Below, piece by piece: positions 37,496 through 45,646 of a DNA stretch of 64,000 nt (its first letter is position 1; each line of letters starts with the position of its first letter). The position numbers and the translations under genes are program-made. The stretch spans positions 3,074,501 to 3,138,500 of the forward strand of contig NZ_LT828648.1 of the NCBI RefSeq assembly GCF_900169565.1, read 5' to 3'. The stretch is from Nitrospira japonica. Its GTDB lineage: Bacteria > Nitrospirota > Nitrospiria > Nitrospirales > Nitrospiraceae. The notes below the pieces were generated by a model, which searched no databases, was not told where the DNA came from, and saw only the letters and a program-made list of their open reading frames with translations.

Positions 37496-37930
37496 ATGAT
37501 GCGAGTCGTACTCTTATTATTACTGGCCGTACTCACCGGATGCGCCCATCACGATTTGGACGCGCTCCGGGCGAGCAAACCCGACCTCATGCAAGAGGTC
37601 GTCGGCCCCTATGACGGTCTCTCAAAATGCGCGAAAGAGCGATTCGATCAGGACCGATCGGACAATCTGACCCTGTCGGAGAATCCGAATAAGGGCATCA
37701 ATCGCCTCGCCATGCTCAGGAATCGTAGCGGATTCCTTTCCAAACGCGGACAAGACGCGCTCTTCGAGTTCACATTCGTCCGGCAATCCGCAAAGTCCAC
37801 GCTGGTCGAATTCCGCTCGGTGAGTTCCACGAACCAAACCGATCCGGCATGGAGAGCCATCGCCGAGTGCTCCGCTTCCTTGAGAATCGAACCTCCACCT
37901 TCTCCCTCAGCGGCCCTCGGAAATTCCTGA
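37496..37930 (+). CDS. Small lipoprotein of unknown function
   Basis: A 144-aa predicted lipoprotein with signal MMRVVLLLLLAVLTGCAHHD and lipobox VLTGCA. The mature domain includes DALFEFTFVRQSAKSTLVEF, suggesting a small beta sheet, and one further cysteine pair (SKCAKERF and AECSAS). Its 3' end converges on the beta-propeller gene across a strong hairpin. No family is recognised; two tandem ATGs make the start uncertain by one residue. Confidence 0.6.
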   Translation: MMRVVLLLLLAVLTGCAHHDLDALRASKPDLMQEVVGPYDGLSKCAKERFDQDRSDNLTLSENPNKGINRLAMLRNRSGFLSKRGQDALFEFTFVRQSAKSTLVEFRSVSSTNQTDPAWRAIAECSASLRIEPPPSPSAALGNS

Positions 37931-37961
37931 GTGCCCTGCCGAAATTCGTCCCAGTTGGGTA

Positions 37962-37989
37962 CGTGCACGCATGGATTCATGCGTGCACG
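37962..37989. terminator. Bidirectional hairpin between convergent genes
   Basis: CGTGCACGCATG at 37962-37973 and CATGCGTGCACG at 37978-37989 form a perfect 12-bp stem with a GATT loop, exactly between the convergent lipoprotein and beta-propeller genes. No long T-run follows. A transcription terminator for both sides is the simplest reading; a dimeric protein-binding site is the alternative. Confidence 0.6.
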
Positions 37990-38009
37990 CGTTGAATCCT
38001 GACCACGTC

Positions 38010-39182
38010 TCAATGCATCATCGCCCGCATGGTCGGCTTCTGAAAGTGATTCGGCAGCGGCATGATGCAGTTAGGGTTGAACCCCGCTGACTTCAGGGTA
38101 TCGATACTCCCCACGACCTGATCGTTCTTCAGATCGATCACGGTGATCGATCCGTCGCTCATCCCTTCCAGATTGAGAAAACTGTTCTGCACGAACAGAT
38201 ACCGTTCATCCGGCGACAGCACCGTATGATGGGCGCCTCCGGCGGTCGCGATCGCCTTGAGAAACTTCGGATGCTTGGGATCGCTGTTGTCGTACAGATT
38301 GACGAATCCCGGCTTGGCCGTCGTCACGAACAGACGATCACCCTTCTTGTTGTACATCATTTCCAACGGCATCCCTTGCTCGCGCGGACCGAAGTCGTCG
38401 ATCTGATTGAACGAAAAAGTCTTGGTCTTTGGATCCCAGACGCCCGCCCACAGCGTCCCCTCCAGCATGTTGGTGATGTGCACGACCGGCGGATTCGCAT
38501 TGGGGGCGAACATGACCTCCACAGGCGCGGTCTTCGCCGGAGCCGGCTTCGACGTGACGCGATGCGTGGACAGAACGGTCCCGGTGCTGGCCTCGATGAC
38601 CGTCACCGTGTCGCCCGCCTCCGACAGGTCCGGCTTCACCGTGCTGGTGATCAGAATGCGATCGATGCCGTTGTGAATGGCGATACCGTGCGGATAGAGG
38701 ATGAAGGCATCGGATCCGGCCGCACTGATCGTCTTGACCGGCTGGTCCTTCACCGCGTCGCCCATGATCACGTTGCTCGAACCCATGCAGGTGAGGAACC
38801 AGGTCTTGTTGTCCTCCGACACCACGAGGTCTTCGCCCATCTGGCAATCCGGAACGGCGATCGCCCGCAGCTGGTAGGGAAACTTGGTCAGGTCGACGAC
38901 GTGCAGGATGCTCTTCCCCAGGGCCGTGATATAAGCCTTGCTCTTGTCGCGGTTGAAGAAAATGTGATGGGCCACGAGATCGGACGGAAGCGGAATCTCC
39001 ATGAGGATCTTCCCGAAGTCCGACGAATCGGGCTCGATGTTCATGATCGCAATGCCTTCCCGCCGCACCGGCTGATCAGGCTTGCTCTCATAGTTCAACA
39101 ACGCATACTGCTCGGCCGCGACGACGGACGGACCAGCGAGCATCAGTGCAAGAGCCGAAACTAGGAATCTGAACGGTACCAT
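38010..39182 (-). CDS. Secreted beta-propeller-type protein, copy 2
   Basis: A 390-aa exported protein; ATG 39182 has AAGGAGG upstream and gives signal peptide MVPFRFLVSALALMLAGPSV. The mature sequence matches copy 1 (25699-26868) almost blade for blade: ALLNYESKPDQPVRREGIAI, MEIPLPSDLVAHHIFFNRD, LTCMGSSNVIMGDAVKD and VLSPDERYLFVQNS occur in both. The signal peptides differ, so the duplication is old or the N-terminus has been replaced. The role is unknown; a structural or scaffolding propeller in the envelope is possible. It is bounded at its 3' side by a perfect hairpin. Confidence 0.8.
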   Translation of the reverse strand: MVPFRFLVSALALMLAGPSVVAAEQYALLNYESKPDQPVRREGIAIMNIEPDSSDFGKILMEIPLPSDLVAHHIFFNRDKSKAYITALGKSILHVVDLTKFPYQLRAIAVPDCQMGEDLVVSEDNKTWFLTCMGSSNVIMGDAVKDQPVKTISAAGSDAFILYPHGIAIHNGIDRILITSTVKPDLSEAGDTVTVIEASTGTVLSTHRVTSKPAPAKTAPVEVMFAPNANPPVVHITNMLEGTLWAGVWDPKTKTFSFNQIDDFGPREQGMPLEMMYNKKGDRLFVTTAKPGFVNLYDNSDPKHPKFLKAIATAGGAHHTVLSPDERYLFVQNSFLNLEGMSDGSITVIDLKNDQVVGSIDTLKSAGFNPNCIMPLPNHFQKPTMRAMMH

Positions 39183-39388
39183 GACAGACCTCCTTGTGAT
39201 GGCGAATCGAGCCATGACTCGATTCGGATGGGTTATGCATCACCAGTACGATGCCTGCGGCGGACTATAGCGAGTACCGTTGCGGGGGTCTTATCCGAGC
39301 GTCTGGATCTATTGATACGGATGGTGGCAGGAAGCGGGTGACTTGTCCTATCGTCCGGACAGCTTAGCAGGAAAGGGGAGAAAATGCC

Positions 39389-39522
39389 TCAATCCGAAAC
39401 TCGAAATCCGAAATCTGTCCCTTCTTCGGTCATTCCCGCGGACGCGGGAATCCAGGTCTCTTCAGAGCAAATCCGAAACTCGAAGTTCGAAATACGAAAC
39501 GATAAGATGGAAAACCCAAAAG
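39389..39522. repeat. AT-rich repeat array with embedded ATTCCCGC palindrome
   Basis: Units such as AATCCGAAACTCGAAATCCG and CGAAGTTCGAAATACGAAAC flank a palindrome at 39429-39455 (GTCATTCCCGCGGACGCGGG, then AATCCAGG). No gene is seen in 39183-39543 apart from this composite repeat, which ends in AAGATGGAAAACCCAAAAGG. Confidence 0.85.
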
Positions 39523-39543
39523 GCAGGAAAGACTGGATGGTGG

Positions 39544-39933
39544 CTACGGAAGCGGTCCGATATGCTGCTCGATGGTACGGAAGCGATGCTCGAGCCGTTC
39601 AACTCGTTCCTGTATCTGACCGTACGAGAGCTGAACCAGGGCGCGTGTCTCTCGAAACTGTTCGTCCATGTGGGATCGTTCTTCAGCATGAAACTGGCTC
39701 ACATGCAGCTGAAAACTTTCGGCGACAAGCTGAAGCTCATGCCTGAGCCCCTCCGTGAGAATACCCGTCTGGCGTCGACTTTCCATGATGTCGGTGCGCA
39801 ACGAGTCGGCAACCAGTTGAAGCTCTTCCCTGAGAGCACCTGTGTTGCGTTGTGCTTCGGCAATATCGGTCCGTAGCGACTCGGTCGCCGCGCCAATAAT
39901 CCTTTGAATTTGTATCAGCGATTCCTGGTCCAT
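39544..39933 (-). CDS. Coiled-coil protein, 129 aa
   Basis: An almost entirely helical protein (SLRTDIAEAQRNTGALREEL, then a second similar segment SLRTDIMESRRQTGILTEGL). The two segments look like an internal duplication of about 30 residues. No signal peptide or membrane helix is seen. It resembles small coiled-coil proteins of the DUF1640 kind in style only. The start at 39933 (MDQESLIQIQRIIGAATESL) lacks a clear RBS. It is flanked on both sides by dispersed repeats. Confidence 0.6.
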   Translation of the reverse strand: MDQESLIQIQRIIGAATESLRTDIAEAQRNTGALREELQLVADSLRTDIMESRRQTGILTEGLRHELQLVAESFQLHVSQFHAEERSHMDEQFRETRALVQLSYGQIQERVERLEHRFRTIEQHIGPLP

Positions 39934-40057
39934 GCGGTCTGCCTCAAGACGGTCGAAGTCTAGGCCTCGGCATTTGCAAAGTCAACGGTCACGACGTCGA
40001 AAAGCCGCGCAGCAATGGGCGAATACAACCATTTCACTTGAGTCGGGCCTGGCGTGC

Positions 40058-40092
40058 GGACTGACTCCGTCGTCTCCGACGGTGCCAGTCTC
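40058..40092. repeat. 36-bp hairpin repeat, variant copy
   Basis: A diverged copy of the hairpin found at 41980 and 42683: a CCGTCG-TCTC-CGACGG core within outer arms GGACTGACT and GTGCCAGTC. It lies downstream (in the plus direction) of the coiled-coil gene and is followed by TCACTTCCC, as in the other copies. Confidence 0.75.
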
Positions 40093-40097
40093 ACTTC

Positions 40098-40256
40098 CCA
40101 AACAAATCCGAAATTCCAAATCTAAAACTACAAGAGGGAAATCTCAATGGCAGGAGGGACTGGATGACGGTTGTTGCTGAAGCAATTCAACCATCTATTC
40201 CGTCATTCCCCCAAAGGAGTTTCGGATCTCGAGTTTCGAATTTCGTATTTTCCCAG
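40098..40256. repeat. AT-rich GAAATCCGAAA-type repeats, two clusters
   Basis: Clusters at 40098-40150 (AAATCCGAAATTCCAAATC) and 40211-40256 (TTTCGGATCTCGAGTTTCG, AATTTCGTATTTTCCC) lie in opposite sense, pointing towards each other. The gap 39934-40263 holds these and the hairpin copy, and no gene. Confidence 0.8.
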
Positions 40257-40263
40257 GAAGGGT

Positions 40264-40953
40264 CTACCAGGGAATAACCTTGCGGTCTTTGATGAACTGG
40301 CCGGTGAGTGAAATGGGCGCCTCGGTCGCCAACCACACGATCGTGTCGGCGCCTTCCTCGAGGGAACGCGGCGCTTCATTCCCGCCCATGTCCGTTCTGA
40401 CCCAACCGGGACAAACGGAATTGACCGCGATGTTCGAGTCTTTCAATGCGGCGGCAAACTTACCGGTCACGCCGTTCAGCGCCGTCTTGGAGATACTGTA
40501 TGCGGGCGCCCAGGTGTCCATGTCGGTCAATTGGCCGGCCCCGCTGGACACGTTGATGATTCGAGCAGAACCACTTTTACGAAGGAGCGGCAGGAACGTC
40601 TGGGTCATGAGCAACGATCCGATCGTATTGGTCTCGAACATTCTCCGGAGCCGCTCCGGAGGCAGGTCGAAGATCGAACCCTCGTCTTGATCCAGGATTC
40701 CGGCATTGTTGATCAGCACGTCCAAATGATCCACCGTCTGTGAGACGATGCCGAAGGCGGCTTCGATGCTGACTCGACTGGTGACGTCGAGTGGGATTGG
40801 CGTGACCGAGGAGTCGATGGAAGAGGCCGCTCTCTTGACCGCGGCGAGCGTCCGCCCGGTCAAGAATACAATCCAACCGCGCGTCGCCAATTGCCGCGCG
40901 ACCTCGTACCCGATCCCTCTGTTGGCTCCCGTAACCAGGGCGATGCTCGGCAT
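40264..40953 (-). CDS. Short-chain dehydrogenase/reductase
   Basis: A 229-aa SDR. The NAD(P) site is VTGANRGIGYEVARQLATRG, the structural motif is LDVLINNAGI, the catalytic Ser is in IINVSSGAGQL and the catalytic YxxxK is APAYSISKTALNGVTG. CPGWVRTDMGG is the usual loop after the active site. ATG 40953 is chosen over TTG 40959. The arginine in TGRTL after strand 2 hints at NADP(H). The substrate is unknown. The gene stands alone between repeat clusters. Confidence 0.88.
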   Translation of the reverse strand: MPSIALVTGANRGIGYEVARQLATRGWIVFLTGRTLAAVKRAASSIDSSVTPIPLDVTSRVSIEAAFGIVSQTVDHLDVLINNAGILDQDEGSIFDLPPERLRRMFETNTIGSLLMTQTFLPLLRKSGSARIINVSSGAGQLTDMDTWAPAYSISKTALNGVTGKFAAALKDSNIAVNSVCPGWVRTDMGGNEAPRSLEEGADTIVWLATEAPISLTGQFIKDRKVIPW

Positions 40954-41030
40954 GGCCAAGTCTCCGTTTCCTCCCAGCCGCTAGTCCATTATACAATGCG
41001 CCTCACTACAGGTCCTGCCAATGTCTCAGG

Positions 41031-41070
41031 TAAATCCGAAACTCGAAATCAGAAATTCGAACCAACGGGA
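41031..41070. repeat. AT-rich GAAATCCGAAA-type repeat, short
   Basis: AAATCCGAAACTCGAAATC and AGAAATTCGAACC units in the gap upstream of the SDR gene and the DUF4160 pair. Confidence 0.75.
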
Positions 41071-41187
41071 ACAGATATCCTAAGCGAGCCAGCATAAATA
41101 CAAGTATTTCATCTATGTTCGCTTGCTTTCATTCACAGAAGTTAGTATCACATTTGCCTCTTCCTAACTCTTGCATCGACATGACCC

Positions 41188-41430
41188 ATGCCCACTGTTC
41201 TTCACGTAAAGGGCTATCGTTTCTTCTTCTTCAGCCTGGAAGGAAAAGAGCCTCCGCACATTCATGTTGAGCAAGCTGAGCGATATGCAAAGTTATGGTT
41301 AGCCCCTGTATCTATTGCCCGTGCGAAAGGGTTTCGGAACAATGAGTTGACGGAAATCCTTCAGATCGTTCAGAATAACTAGACGTTGTTCCAGGAGCGA
41401 TGGCATGAGCGCGTTGGCAGTAAAACTTGA
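41188..41430 (+). pseudogene. DUF4160 protein gene interrupted by an in-frame TAG
   Basis: The frame opens MPTVLHVKGYRFFFFSLEGK, then EPPHIHVEQAERYAKLW, the DUF4160 signature (HIHV). It halts at TAG 41380-41382 after 64 codons. Reading on in the same frame gives TLFQERWHERVGSKT before TGA at 41428-41430, which supplies the family's expected C-terminal ...W-H/N-E segment. The natural gene therefore probably ended at 41430 and overlapped the DUF2442 start at 41405. DUF4160-DUF2442 pairs are widespread and resemble toxin-antitoxin modules, though activity is not settled. A 64-aa truncated product may still be made. Sequencing error cannot be excluded. Confidence 0.7.
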
Positions 41431-41647
41431 GCCGTTGGCCGTCGAAGTGACATTCACAGATTCGATGTTGCGCGTCGTGTTGGCTGACGGCCGCAAAGTA
41501 TCGTCACCTTTGGCATGGTTTCCACAGTTGCTCAACGCCACGCCAGAACAACGCCGGAAGTGGCGTCTCATCGGCGGAGGAGTCGGCATCCACTGGGAGA
41601 CGGTAGATGAAGACATTTCAGTTGAGAGTCTGCTCGCAGTCAAATAG
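41405..41647 (+). CDS. DUF2442 protein
   Basis: An 80-aa protein: VEVTFTDSMLRVVLADGRKV, SSPLAWFPQLLNATPEQRRK and WRLIGGGVGIHWETVDEDIS match DUF2442 (the VxLaDGR-x-I/V...W.P.L and GIHWxxLDEDI core). It is paired with the interrupted DUF4160 gene and its start lies inside that gene's natural 3' end. DUF2442 is the usual partner of DUF4160. The role as antitoxin or DNA-binding protein is inferred from such pairings only. Confidence 0.85.
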   Translation: MSALAVKLEPLAVEVTFTDSMLRVVLADGRKVSSPLAWFPQLLNATPEQRRKWRLIGGGVGIHWETVDEDISVESLLAVK

Positions 41648-41689
41648 CCTTACAATCCCCTCGCATTTCGCCCCCGCGTGATCCTGTCC

Positions 41690-41814
41690 TCAGTTCCCGA
41701 AAAGTTCCAAAACTCAAATTCCAATAGCCGCCATTCACTCGCATATCCCGCTCTTCTCCGTCATTCTCGCGAAGCTTGTCCCCGCATGTTTTAAGCGGGG
41801 AGCGGGAATCCAGG
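41690..41814. repeat. Composite repeat: AT-rich units plus ATTCTCGC/AGCGGGAAT palindrome
   Basis: TTCCCGAAAAGTTCCAAAAC and ACTCAAATTCC are followed by a palindrome variant at 41761-41814 (GTCATTCTCGCGAAGC ... GCGGGAATCCAGG) with an inner hairpin CCCCGCATGTTTTAAGCGGGG. The gap 41648-42077 contains this and the 36-bp hairpin at 41980, and no gene. Confidence 0.75.
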
Positions 41815-41979
41815 CGATGCCTTCTCTCCCAGGATGAAGCCATAGCCAATCTTCTTATCTTTCGCATGAGATACTGCATGTAAAGTGCTGTTTAGATTCA
41901 ATTATATTTACTCAATAATCTACATTCCCACTGTGACATTTCCTGTCACAGTCTTCAGTATACTGACCGGCATCGGGAG

Positions 41980-42015
41980 GGGACTGGCTCCGTCGTCTGC
42001 GACGGTGCCTGTCCC
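41980..42015. repeat. 36-bp hairpin repeat, copy 1
   Basis: The core CCGTCG-TCTG-CGACGG sits inside outer arms GGGACTGGCT and TGCCTGTCCC, so nearly the whole 36 bp folds into one stem with T:T mismatches. An identical 36-bp copy lies at 42683-42718, about 700 bp away, on the far side of the vWA gene. Confidence 0.9.
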
Positions 42016-42077
42016 ACTTCTTGGCCTTTGATCCGGGCACTCGAACCCGGGTAACCATATTTTATATGGAGGGACTC

Positions 42078-42632
42078 ATGGACCAGCAACAGAACGGCCA
42101 AGCGAACGGTGCACCTCTGCCGCTCTACGTCACGCTCATTCTGGACGAGACAGGCTCAATGCAGTCCTGTAAGGGTTCAGCCATTGCCGGCATCAATCAA
42201 TATCTCGCCTCACTCAGAGAGGAAGAAGCCGAAACCCGGTTCACGCTCACCCTCTTTAACTCGAAGAAGACGGAAGTCCGCCACAACGCCGTGCCGGTCC
42301 GGCAGGTGAACGACCTCGACGTAGAGACCTATCGTCCCGACGCAACGACGCCGCTCTACGACGCGATCGGCCGGACGTTGTCAGCGGCGAAGCAGGAAGC
42401 ACCGAACGACGCCAAGAAACTCTGCGTCATTCTCACGGACGGACTGGAGAACGCCTCGCAGGAATATACCCGCCCGCAGATCTTCGACATGATCAAGTCG
42501 TTCGAACAGGGCGGCTGGAGATTCCTGTACCTTGGAGCCGATCACGATGTGTGGGCGGCAGGGGAATCGCTCGGCATCGCGGGCGACGGTCGAGTGTGCT
42601 TCAGCAAGCTTGAAGTGGCAGAAACGTTTTAA
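42078..42632 (+). CDS. von Willebrand factor A-domain protein
   Basis: A 184-aa cytosolic vWA protein. The MIDAS site is present as LPLYVTLILDETGSMQSCKG (DxTGS), with DATTPLYDAIGRTL supplying the conserved Thr and LCVILTDGLENASQEYT the TDG aspartate. GGAGG lies 5 nt before the ATG at 42078; an upstream ATG (42066) overlaps that RBS and is less likely. Stand-alone vWA proteins of this size mediate metal-dependent protein contacts. The gene is bracketed by two identical 36-bp hairpins, which may reflect movement or insertion of the cassette. No partner is visible. Confidence 0.85.
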   Translation: MDQQQNGQANGAPLPLYVTLILDETGSMQSCKGSAIAGINQYLASLREEEAETRFTLTLFNSKKTEVRHNAVPVRQVNDLDVETYRPDATTPLYDAIGRTLSAAKQEAPNDAKKLCVILTDGLENASQEYTRPQIFDMIKSFEQGGWRFLYLGADHDVWAAGESLGIAGDGRVCFSKLEVAETF

Positions 42633-42682
42633 GGGTTGTCCGAACTGACCTCATACTACCGCCGGAGCGACTGAGTCAGGAT

Positions 42683-42718
42683 GGGACTGGCTCCGTCGTC
42701 TGCGACGGTGCCTGTCCC
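42683..42718. repeat. 36-bp hairpin repeat, copy 2
   Basis: Identical over 36 bp to 41980-42015 and in the same orientation. It lies 50 bp after the vWA stop and runs straight into the AT-rich array. Confidence 0.9.
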
Positions 42719-42909
42719 AGTTCCCGACAAGGGCCAAAAACTCAAATACCAATCCCAAATAACACATGGCAAACTCGAAATTCGAAACTAGAAATCCCCC
42801 CCCCGTAAGAATGGAAAATCCAAGCATCAAAAACACAAATTACAAGAACGAGCCCATATCACAAAGACCGTCCCTTCTTTCGTCATTCTCGCGGAAGCGG
42901 GAATCCAAG
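42719..42909. repeat. AT-rich repeat array plus ATTCTCGC palindrome
   Basis: AACTCAAATACCAATCCCAA, AACTCGAAATTCGAAAC and related units are interrupted by a run of nine C. The palindrome CGTCATTCTCGCGGAAGCGG, continuing GAATCCAAG, lies at 42881-42909. The 474-bp gap 42633-43106 is mostly repeat and holds no gene; the promoter of the restriction locus should lie in its last 190 bp. Confidence 0.8.
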
Positions 42910-43106
42910 CTTCTAGGATTTAGCCATCCTTGGGGAAATAGGTCTAACCGTATTTCCGCACCGAAAAACTCGTAAGAATACGTGCTATTTTTCCCGAGAA
43001 CTTTGTCAATTCCGCCAGACCCACCATTGGAATGATTGCATTCGTTCGTCGAAGAGGGTAAGTCTCTCCGCGGATTCGTCCGGAATGTTCTGCAGCTTCC
43101 GCTCCT

Positions 43107-45638
43107 ATGAAAGAAGCCGCCGCCCGTATCAAGATCAATAAGCTCCTAGAGGCGGCAGGTTGGCGTTTCTTCGCCGACAGTAACAGTCCAGCTAACATCC
43201 AGCTCGAATCCAACGTCACAATAAGATCTCAAGATCTCGATTCACTAGGCAATGATTTCGAGAAGGCGTCCAAGGGCTTTATCGATTTTCTGCTTCTGAA
43301 TGAGAAGGGGTTCCCCTTTATCGTTCTCGAAGCCAAGGCTGAGGACAAAAACCCTCTCGTTGGGAAAGAGCAAGCCAGAACCTACGCCCGATCGCAGAAT
43401 TGCCGTTTCGTCATTCTCTCCAACGGCAACCTGCATTACTTTTGGGACTTAGAGCGTGGCAATCCCTACATCATTACTGCCTTCCCCAAGCCGGATTCCG
43501 TCCAGAGCTACCGAAAGATCACGCCCAATCCAAGCCGCCTTGTTGAGGAAGTTGTCGGGGATGACTATATCGTGCTTACGCAGTGGCCCAATTATGCCGC
43601 TGAGGCCGCGTGGAACAATGAAGCTGAGCGGCCTGGATTTATCGCCATCAATGGGCTTCGATTCCTGCGTCCTTACCAGAAGAAGGCGATTGCCGCGATT
43701 CAGGCAGCAGTCAAGAAGGGGCAAGACCGCTTTCTCTTCGAAATGGCCACCGGGACCGGCAAGACACTGACGGCCGCAGCGGTCATCAAGCTGTTTCTCC
43801 GAACAGGCAATGCTCAGCGTGTGCTTTTCTTGGTGGATAGGCTTGAGTTAGAAGATCAGGCCAAAAAGGCCTTTGCCAAGGTATTGGCGAACGATTACAA
43901 GACCGTCATCTACAAAGAGAATCGCGATGATTGGCGGAGGGCAGAAATCGTCGTCACGACCGTTCAGTCATTGCTCTTCAATAACAAGTATCAGCGGCTC
44001 TTTTCACCGACTGACTTCGATTTGGTGATCTCGGACGAGGCCCATCGGTCCATCGGCGGAAATGCTCGGGCGGTCTTCAATCACTTTATTGGATATAAGC
44101 TAGGCCTTACAGCGACACCTCGCGACTACCTCAAGAATTTTGGCAAGTCCGAAACAAAGACGACCGACCCCCGCGTGCTAGAGCGCCGGCTCTTGCTCGA
44201 CACCTACCGCACGTTTGGATGTGAGGATGGGCAACCGACTTTCCGCTATTCGCTGCTCGATGGCGTGAAAGATGGTTTTCTCGTGAGCCCTACGGTCGTA
44301 GACGCTCGGAGTGAAGTGACCACCAAGCTCCTTTCCGAAAGCGGCTTTGTCGTCGAATTTAGGGATGAAGAAGGCGAGAACCAGAAAGAGACCTACAAAC
44401 AACACGAGTTTGAAAAACGCTTCTTCTCCGATGCCACCAACAATCTCTTCTGCAAGACGCTTATGGAAAATGCCCTGCGTGACCCGGTAAGCGGAGAAAT
44501 GGGAAAGACCATCGTCTTCGCGGTGAGCCAGAATCACGCTGCCAAGCTCACGCAAATCCTCAATCTCATAGCCGACCGCATGTTTCCAGGGAGATACCAG
44601 TCGGACTTCGCCGTGCAAGTCACCTCGCAGGTGCCTGACGCCCAGCAATACACCATCAACTTCACTAATAACAATCTTTTAGGCTCAGGCAATTTCATCT
44701 CTGCTTATAAGACGAGCAAGGCACGCGTCTGTGTGACCGTCGGGATGATGACGACAGGCTATGACTGCCCAGATATTCTCAATCTCGGCCTCTTCCGTCC
44801 GATCTTTTCGCCAACAGACTTTATTCAGATTAAGGGCCGCGGGACCCGCAAGCACAATTTTCTAGAGCAATTGTTTGACGACGAATTAAAAGAAGGGGTT
44901 AAAACTCCCGTCAAGTCTGCCTATAAACTGTTCGACTTCTTTGCGAACTGTGAATACTTTGAAGAAGAATATGACTATGACGAAGTGATTGCCCTCCCGA
45001 AACCCAAGGGCGACGAGGGGAGGTCGGGCACGGGTAGGGTGGGTGTCATCTACAAATCCTATGAACATATCGGTGAGGACATTCTGTCGAGCATTAAGGA
45101 GGAGGAAGTCGGCGAATACGGCATGAAGATCGATCGGATGTTCTTTCAGCGGTTCGAGGATACCGTTCGCCAAGACACGTTCATCGCCGCCAACGTCGAA
45201 GCAGGGCAATGGGATCGGGTCGTGGACTATGTAAACCGGGAAGTGTTCGACAAACCGGACGCGTATTACAGTCTGGAAAAGCTAAGGAAAGCTGCTGCTG
45301 TGGATCGGCGACTGTCCCTGAGAGAGATCATTGAAAAGAGCTTTGGCCTCATTCAGGGGTTCAAATCCAAGGATGAACTGCTCGAAGAGGAATTCGCCAA
45401 ATTCGTGACGGACTATCGGCCGGAAGAGGCTACGGCGATTCCAGCCCTGAAGAACTTCTTCAAAGCATATGTAAGCAATGACCAGGTTCGGTACAGCATC
45501 GAGAATCAGCAATTTACCGACTTGGCGACGAATCCAGTCTTCACCACCAAGGATCTCAAAGCCGTACCGGAAAAGTATCGCGCAATTATTCCCAACTATA
45601 TTAAGGATTATGTGCCGCTGAATCGCTTCATGCCCTAA
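43107..45638 (+). CDS. hsdR: Type I restriction enzyme R subunit (HsdR)
   Basis: An 843-aa motor and nuclease subunit. The N-terminal nuclease (about 1-150) has FIDFLLLNEKGFPFIVLEAK, a D...ExK site. The SF2 translocase has Walker A EMATGTGKTLTAAA (near residue 215), the DEAH box LVISDEAHRSIGG, TAT motif GLTATPRDYL and motif VI IKGRGTRKH. It would cleave DNA lacking the host methylation after translocating. It lies 8 bp upstream of the methylase-specificity fusion. The length is on the short side for HsdR (often about 1000 aa), near EcoAI/EcoEI-like sizes. No interruption is seen, so the enzyme appears intact. Confidence 0.92.
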   Translation: MKEAAARIKINKLLEAAGWRFFADSNSPANIQLESNVTIRSQDLDSLGNDFEKASKGFIDFLLLNEKGFPFIVLEAKAEDKNPLVGKEQARTYARSQNCRFVILSNGNLHYFWDLERGNPYIITAFPKPDSVQSYRKITPNPSRLVEEVVGDDYIVLTQWPNYAAEAAWNNEAERPGFIAINGLRFLRPYQKKAIAAIQAAVKKGQDRFLFEMATGTGKTLTAAAVIKLFLRTGNAQRVLFLVDRLELEDQAKKAFAKVLANDYKTVIYKENRDDWRRAEIVVTTVQSLLFNNKYQRLFSPTDFDLVISDEAHRSIGGNARAVFNHFIGYKLGLTATPRDYLKNFGKSETKTTDPRVLERRLLLDTYRTFGCEDGQPTFRYSLLDGVKDGFLVSPTVVDARSEVTTKLLSESGFVVEFRDEEGENQKETYKQHEFEKRFFSDATNNLFCKTLMENALRDPVSGEMGKTIVFAVSQNHAAKLTQILNLIADRMFPGRYQSDFAVQVTSQVPDAQQYTINFTNNNLLGSGNFISAYKTSKARVCVTVGMMTTGYDCPDILNLGLFRPIFSPTDFIQIKGRGTRKHNFLEQLFDDELKEGVKTPVKSAYKLFDFFANCEYFEEEYDYDEVIALPKPKGDEGRSGTGRVGVIYKSYEHIGEDILSSIKEEEVGEYGMKIDRMFFQRFEDTVRQDTFIAANVEAGQWDRVVDYVNREVFDKPDAYYSLEKLRKAAAVDRRLSLREIIEKSFGLIQGFKSKDELLEEEFAKFVTDYRPEEATAIPALKNFFKAYVSNDQVRYSIENQQFTDLATNPVFTTKDLKAVPEKYRAIIPNYIKDYVPLNRFMP

Positions 45639-45646
45639 AGGACGAC

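Noticed and set aside
39343-39876. 177-aa plus-strand open frame
   Set aside because: Repeat sequence joined to the antisense of the coiled-coil gene at 39544-39933.
39389-42909. CRISPR array
   Set aside because: The repeated units are short, imperfect, AT-rich and without regular spacers; no cas genes are near.
42766-42975. 69-aa plus-strand open frame
   Set aside because: Encoded by the repeat array and palindrome; no RBS.
42944-43219. 91-aa minus-strand open frame upstream of hsdR
   Set aside because: Half of it is antisense to the hsdR start; no RBS or recognisable motif.
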